From: Pirellulales bacterium
Lineage (GTDB): Bacteria; Planctomycetota; Planctomycetia; Pirellulales; Thermoguttaceae
Assembly (NCBI GenBank): GCA_030605745.1
Contig: JAUWHT010000460.1
Coordinates: 1-8,984, forward strand
Reading direction: 5' to 3'
Length of the DNA: 8,984 nucleotides
The notes beneath the pieces are model-generated. The model did not search any database. It was given only the letters and a program-made list of their open reading frames with translations, and was not told the origin of the DNA. Made by a program: the position numbers and the translations under genes. This document shows positions 5,853 to 8,984 of this stretch, piece after piece. Numbering within the stretch: the first letter of the stretch is position 1; each line of letters opens with the position of its first letter.

Positions 5853-6776
5853 TTAGAACTCGTGTTGCCATCCTTGCGGTTGCAACCGACATTGTACACC
5901 CTCGGCGTCGATTTGCCAGAGGCCCGGCTCGGCGACGAACCGCCCGATCGCCGTAAGCGGCACCTCTAAGGGCTGCTCGGCCAGCATACGCTGGGCCTCG
6001 TCCGGCGGTACGGCCAGGATCAACTCGAAATCCTCGCCGTCGGCCAGCGCGTGGTCCAGCGGAGTGGAGCCGTCGGCCAGTTGCCGGGCGAATCGGTGTG
6101 CATCGCCGGCCACCGGCACGGCGGCCGTCTGAACGACCGCCCCGCAGCCGCTCTCTTGGACAAGGTGGGCCAGGTCGATCGACAGCCCGTCGCTCACGTC
6201 GATCCCGGCGTGAAGCCGGTAACGCTCCATAAGCAGCATGGCTTCGCGGACGCGGGGCTCGAAGTCGAAATGCCGTCCGAGAATACTGCCGCCGAACGAT
6301 CCGGTGACCACAATGCGATCGCCGGGCCTTGCCCTGTCGCGGCGTAGCAGCCCACGCTCAGTCAACGTGCCGATCAACGTGATGCTCACCACCAGCGGTC
6401 CGTCCCAACTGTTCGTATCGCCGCCGGCGATGGCCAGGTCGTACTGTTCGGCCAGCGGCAGAAGGCCCTCGTACAGTTGGACGGCCAGGTCCATGCCTCC
6501 GCGGCGCGGCAGCGCCAGGGCGATCACTGCGGCCAGCGGCCGGCTAGCCATTGCCGCCAGGTCGCTGAGGTTGGCAGCCAGCGCCTTGCGGCCCACCTGC
6601 CGCGGATCGACTTCACTCAACTCGAAATCGACATGATCGGTCAGCAGATCGACCGTCAGCACGCACTCGTCGGCCTCGGCCAATCGCAGCACGGCCGCAT
6701 CATCACCCAGCCCCAGCCGCAGTAGCGGATGAGGCGGCAGCCGTTCGCGGAGCCACGCGATGAACTGAGATTCCAT
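5853..6776 (-). CDS. thiL: Thiamine-monophosphate kinase ThiL
   Basis: Phosphorylates thiamine monophosphate to thiamine pyrophosphate with ATP, the last step of the cofactor pathway; cytoplasmic. The 307 residues cover the full AIR-synthase-type (PurM-like) fold. Motifs in order: GLGDDAAVL (22-30), TVDLLTDHVDF (41-51; many homologues have G-V-H-F at the end), NLSDLAAMA (69-77), IAGGDT (116-121), VVTGSFGGS (156-164), GIDVSDGLSIDL (191-202) and DGEDFEL (246-252), all involved in Mg-nucleotide and substrate binding. The ATG at 6776 gives a normal N-terminus, although no Shine-Dalgarno site precedes it. The gene is followed by tsaE after 80 bases and preceded by the protease gene about 155 bases away. 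No TPP riboswitch is visible upstream. Confidence 0.95.
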   Translation of the reverse strand: MESQFIAWLRERLPPHPLLRLGLGDDAAVLRLAEADECVLTVDLLTDHVDFELSEVDPRQVGRKALAANLSDLAAMASRPLAAVIALALPRRGGMDLAVQLYEGLLPLAEQYDLAIAGGDTNSWDGPLVVSITLIGTLTERGLLRRDRARPGDRIVVTGSFGGSILGRHFDFEPRVREAMLLMERYRLHAGIDVSDGLSIDLAHLVQESGCGAVVQTAAVPVAGDAHRFARQLADGSTPLDHALADGEDFELILAVPPDEAQRMLAEQPLEVPLTAIGRFVAEPGLWQIDAEGVQCRLQPQGWQHEF

Positions 6777-6875
6777 GGGCGAATGAAGCGGCGGTTAATC
6801 CGCTGGCATTATCATGCCGAGCAGTGCCGATCGCAATAGAGCATGTCCCACGGGGCAATGTGAAACTCTGCCTTA

Positions 6876-6904
6876 CCACCCTTCAAGGTGGCAATAAATT
6901 GCCA
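6876..6904 (-). terminator. Possible terminator or structured spacer after the protease gene
   Basis: TGGCAAT (6889-6895) and ATTGCCA (6898-6904) form a near-continuous 16-base palindrome. CCACC (6876-6880) can pair alternatively with GGTGG (6887-6891). It begins 28 bases past the protease stop. No T-run follows on the minus strand, so its role is uncertain. Confidence 0.3.
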
Positions 6905-6931
6905 TCCCCTCGACCGCCTGCCGCCCACCGC

Positions 6932-8305
6932 CTACCGCCGCGCGGTCTTCGTGCCCACCGGCAGGTAGCCGTAAAGGGTCTCGTTGCCCCGGAGGATGTA
7001 GAACTTCACCGGGCTGAGGCTGGAGAAGTCGGGGCGCTTGAGGATGTAGGAGACATTTTCTACGGAGACTGTCTCCCACACGTGCATTCCCACCAGCACG
7101 TCGCCTTGGCGGATCCCTTGATTGGCGGCCGGGCTGCCCGGGCGCACGGCGATGACCGACAGCCCGCCGCGATACCGGGTCTGGTACTTGCGGCGGAACT
7201 GCCCGGCCGGGATCGACTCCAGTTCCAGCCCCAACGTCAGCCAGGCGGGATCGGTCGGCGTCTTGACCCGCTTGGGCACGTCTGCCAGTTTCAGGTGCAT
7301 GGTGATCGGACTGCCGTCGCGGCGGACGACCAACTTGATGTTCTCGCCAACCTTGCGGTCCAGCATCGCCCGCTGAAAGTCGAGGCCCCGCTCGATCTCG
7401 ATCTGGCCCACTGCGGTGATTACGTCGCCGACTTCCAGCCCGCAATCGGCCGCCGGACTCTGCTTCTCGACCGAGGCCACCACGACACCGTGCTCGGTCA
7501 GGCCCGAGTCGGACGCCGGCACCACCCCGTGCCACGTCTGCTTCTGGGCGCAGGAGGCCAACAGCTTGGTGACCACGCTCATCGCCTTGTCGGCGGGAAT
7601 GGCAAAACCGATGCCCTGGGCACCTGCCCGAACCGCTACGTTGATCCCAATCATCTGTCCGTCGATGTTCAGCAGCGGGCCGCCCGAATTGCCCGGGTTG
7701 ATACTCGCGTCGGTCTGGATCAGGTCGTCGTAGTACTGGGCATCGCTAACTTGCACGGCGCGGTGCAGGGCACTGATGATTCCCCGGGTTACGGTGTGCT
7801 CATACCCGTAGGCGTTTCCCACCGCCACCACCGTCTCACCCGGCATCAGGTCCGAAGAGGTGCCCACCGTGATCGGCGGCACCTTGGTCGGGGCGTCGAG
7901 CTTGATGATGGCCAGATCGGTTTCCATGTCACGGGCGACCAGCTTGGCTGTGCACGACTGGCCGCCGGCCAGTGTAACCTTGATCTGTCGAACCCCGTCG
8001 ACCACGTGGTGATTGGTCATCACGTATCCGCGCGGGTCGATCACTACGCCGGTTCCCATCCCGTTCACACGCCGGCCGACCTTGCTAGGCCCCGGCGGCT
8101 GCGTGTCGGCAGTGCCGATGGTCTTCTCGCCCCGGATGTTGACCACGGATGCTCGGGCCCGCTGCACCGCGCGGACAATCGGTGTCTGGCGTAGTTCCGA
8201 ACCGCTAGTCCGAGCAACCAACAGCAACGTCGACAGCAACAACACCAGCCCGATGTGAGCAGTCGGGCGAGTGAACCATCTCGGATGCGCGGGTTGGTCG
8301 AGCAT
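6932..8305 (-). CDS. HtrA/DegP-like serine protease with two PDZ domains
   Basis: Trypsin-like protease of the envelope, expected to degrade or refold damaged exported proteins. From ATG8305 the protein has 457 residues. An N-terminal signal anchor lies at about 17-34 (HIGLVLLLSTLLLVARTSG) after a short Arg/His-rich segment. Catalytic triad: His100 in TNHHVVDGV, Asp130 in METDLAIIKLD, Ser207 in NPGNSGGPLLN. PDZ1 covers about 285-350 (GVVVASVEKQSPAADCGLEVGDVI), and a second PDZ with GLSVIAVRPGSPAANQGIRQGD follows near the C-terminus. An in-frame GTG at 8458 would add 51 residues lacking any recognisable domain and bury the signal anchor, so ATG8305 is preferred, though neither start has a good ribosome-binding site. 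It lies upstream of thiL on the same strand, with a gap of about 155 bases. Exact subfamily (DegP, DegQ, DegS) is not assigned. Confidence 0.92.
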   Translation of the reverse strand: MLDQPAHPRWFTRPTAHIGLVLLLSTLLLVARTSGSELRQTPIVRAVQRARASVVNIRGEKTIGTADTQPPGPSKVGRRVNGMGTGVVIDPRGYVMTNHHVVDGVRQIKVTLAGGQSCTAKLVARDMETDLAIIKLDAPTKVPPITVGTSSDLMPGETVVAVGNAYGYEHTVTRGIISALHRAVQVSDAQYYDDLIQTDASINPGNSGGPLLNIDGQMIGINVAVRAGAQGIGFAIPADKAMSVVTKLLASCAQKQTWHGVVPASDSGLTEHGVVVASVEKQSPAADCGLEVGDVITAVGQIEIERGLDFQRAMLDRKVGENIKLVVRRDGSPITMHLKLADVPKRVKTPTDPAWLTLGLELESIPAGQFRRKYQTRYRGGLSVIAVRPGSPAANQGIRQGDVLVGMHVWETVSVENVSYILKRPDFSSLSPVKFYILRGNETLYGYLPVGTKTARR

Positions 8306-8515
8306 ACCATGATAGATCGGTTCACCATAATCCGTGCCTTGACAGGCGGGGTTACGACTGGAATAAACTACCCAATGCGCCAGCCGCGCGCGAATCCCGG
8401 CAGTTCGCGACGGATAACCCGCCCGGGGTGGAGTTTGCGGACTGTGCGCGTCAGACACACGTCCGCAGACAATGTCGAACTCTTAATCTGAAGAGAATAG
8501 CCCCGCCTGCCCTGG

Positions 8516-8548
8516 GCCGGCCGATTTCAAGGTCAAGAATTGGGCCAC
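8516..8548 (-). repeat. Dispersed intergenic element, copy B
   Basis: The reverse complement of 8516-8548 matches 205-236 at 30 of 33 aligned positions; weaker similarity continues to about 8498. It starts 17 bases past the stop of the partial gene at the right end and lies about 210 bases before the protease start, oriented with that gene. Copy A has the same relation to the isomerase gene. Confidence 0.6.
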
Positions 8549-8565
8549 CGACGGAATTTCTTGCC

Positions 8566-8946
8566 CTACTGTTGATTAGGGAGGAGTAGCTCGGGGGCAA
8601 TCTGGAATGTATCCGCATCCAGGTCGATGGTCACGGTGGTGCCGTCGGCAAAGGTTGTTCGCTGTTTGCGGTAGCTCTTGTCGAGGAACTCGTGGTTGGT
8701 CATTTCCAGCAGACCGACCCTTTCGTGCAGGGCGCACATCGTCCGAATTCGGGCGGGGTCGGCTTTGGGGGGATCTGCCCCCACGATGTCCGTGTACACT
8801 AGCGACATGTAGGGCAGACCGGCGTTAGCCAAGCCGTGCAGGTAGCCAGAGTCGTTTTTTGGGACACCCCCCCCATTACCAACCAAACACCGCACCAGGA
8901 TCGCCACGTGGGAAAAAAAACAGTGCAACGGAACCGGGATCCCCAC
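8566..8946 (-). CDS. C-terminal part of an unidentified protein, upstream end unreliable
   Basis: The trustworthy part runs from about 8854 down to the TAG at 8568-8566 and encodes roughly 95 residues, from DSGYLHGLANAGLPYMSLVY through EMTNHEFLDKSYRKQRTTF to TFADGTTVTIDLDADTFQI. The ending, a basic segment and then a F-x-DGT-x-V-x-I/V-x strand, resembles the C-terminus of some large glycoside-hydrolase-like proteins of the GH101/GH129 type. That is a resemblance only; I do not recognise the family with confidence. Beyond 8854 the frame passes through T6, C8 and A8 runs, gives residues unlike the rest (MGIPVPLHCFFSHV...), and meets a stop at 8979-8977. The listed start, a GTG at 8946, is almost surely not real; the true gene probably continues past the window. 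Confidence 0.6.
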   Translation of the reverse strand: MGIPVPLHCFFSHVAILVRCLVGNGGGVPKNDSGYLHGLANAGLPYMSLVYTDIVGADPPKADPARIRTMCALHERVGLLEMTNHEFLDKSYRKQRTTFADGTTVTIDLDADTFQIAPELLLPNQQ

Positions 8947-8984
8947 CCCACCACCCAGCGACCCAAACAGTACCCCCTAAGCCC
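8855..8984. other. Poor-quality terminal sequence
   Basis: From about 8855 the plus strand turns strongly A/C-rich with few T. It contains T6 (8855-8860), C8 (8867-8874) and A8 (8913-8920) and strings of CCCC/CCACC. No other part of the window looks like this. It is most simply explained as error-laden read tail at a contig end rather than biology. Confidence 0.6.

Noticed and set aside
6824..8194. A 456-codon open frame on the plus strand opposite the protease gene
   Set aside because: It is a GC-rich antisense shadow. Its product is His/Arg/Gly/Asp-rich without domains, while the minus strand carries a complete HtrA catalytic triad and PDZ domains over the same bases.
8530..8548. Sigma54-type promoter in the dispersed element (TGGCCC, then TTGAC)
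   Set aside because: The conserved GC of the -12 box is missing, and copy A has one base less in the spacer, so spacing is not kept.

Overview
The window reads like a stretch of a GC-rich bacterial chromosome, most likely a planctomycete (Pirellulales-type). That placement is inference. It rests on loosely packed single genes with long intergenic gaps, GC-rich hairpin repeats between genes, mostly weak Shine-Dalgarno sites, a thiL-tsaE pair, an HtrA-type protease with two PDZ domains and a tiny lysine-rich histone-tail-like protein. Both ends look like contig ends: the left edge starts at the first base of a repeat copy, and the last ~130 bases have abnormal composition and homopolymer runs.

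Layout. 1-507: non-coding, repeat-rich (a 30-bp direct repeat, a 27-bp direct repeat that folds into hairpins, several palindromes), ending in a weak candidate promoter. 508-1350 (+): TIM-barrel sugar phosphate isomerase/epimerase. 1351-2487: over 1.1 kb with no credible gene. 2501-2692 (+): 63-residue Lys/Ala protein with a strong ribosome-binding site, followed by a two-way terminator at 2757-2801. 2906-3643 (-): ribonuclease III. 3644-3867: divergent promoter region with two TTGACA boxes, one for each flanking gene. 3868-5229 (+): Mg2+ transporter MgtE. 5272-5772 (-): tsaE, and 5853-6776 (-): thiL, probably co-transcribed and separated by a small inverted-repeat cluster. 6932-8305 (-): HtrA/DegP-like serine protease. 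8566 to the right end (-): C-terminal part of an unidentified protein whose upstream end is lost in poor sequence.

Functionally the genes are mostly housekeeping: RNA processing (RNase III), tRNA t6A modification (TsaE), thiamine pyrophosphate synthesis (ThiL), Mg2+ uptake (MgtE) and envelope protein quality control (HtrA). No mobile element, CRISPR array, rRNA or tRNA was seen. The less ordinary items are the polylysine protein with its large empty upstream region, a ~32-bp element found upstream of both the isomerase and the protease in the same orientation relative to each gene, and a tsaE start codon lying inside an inverted repeat.
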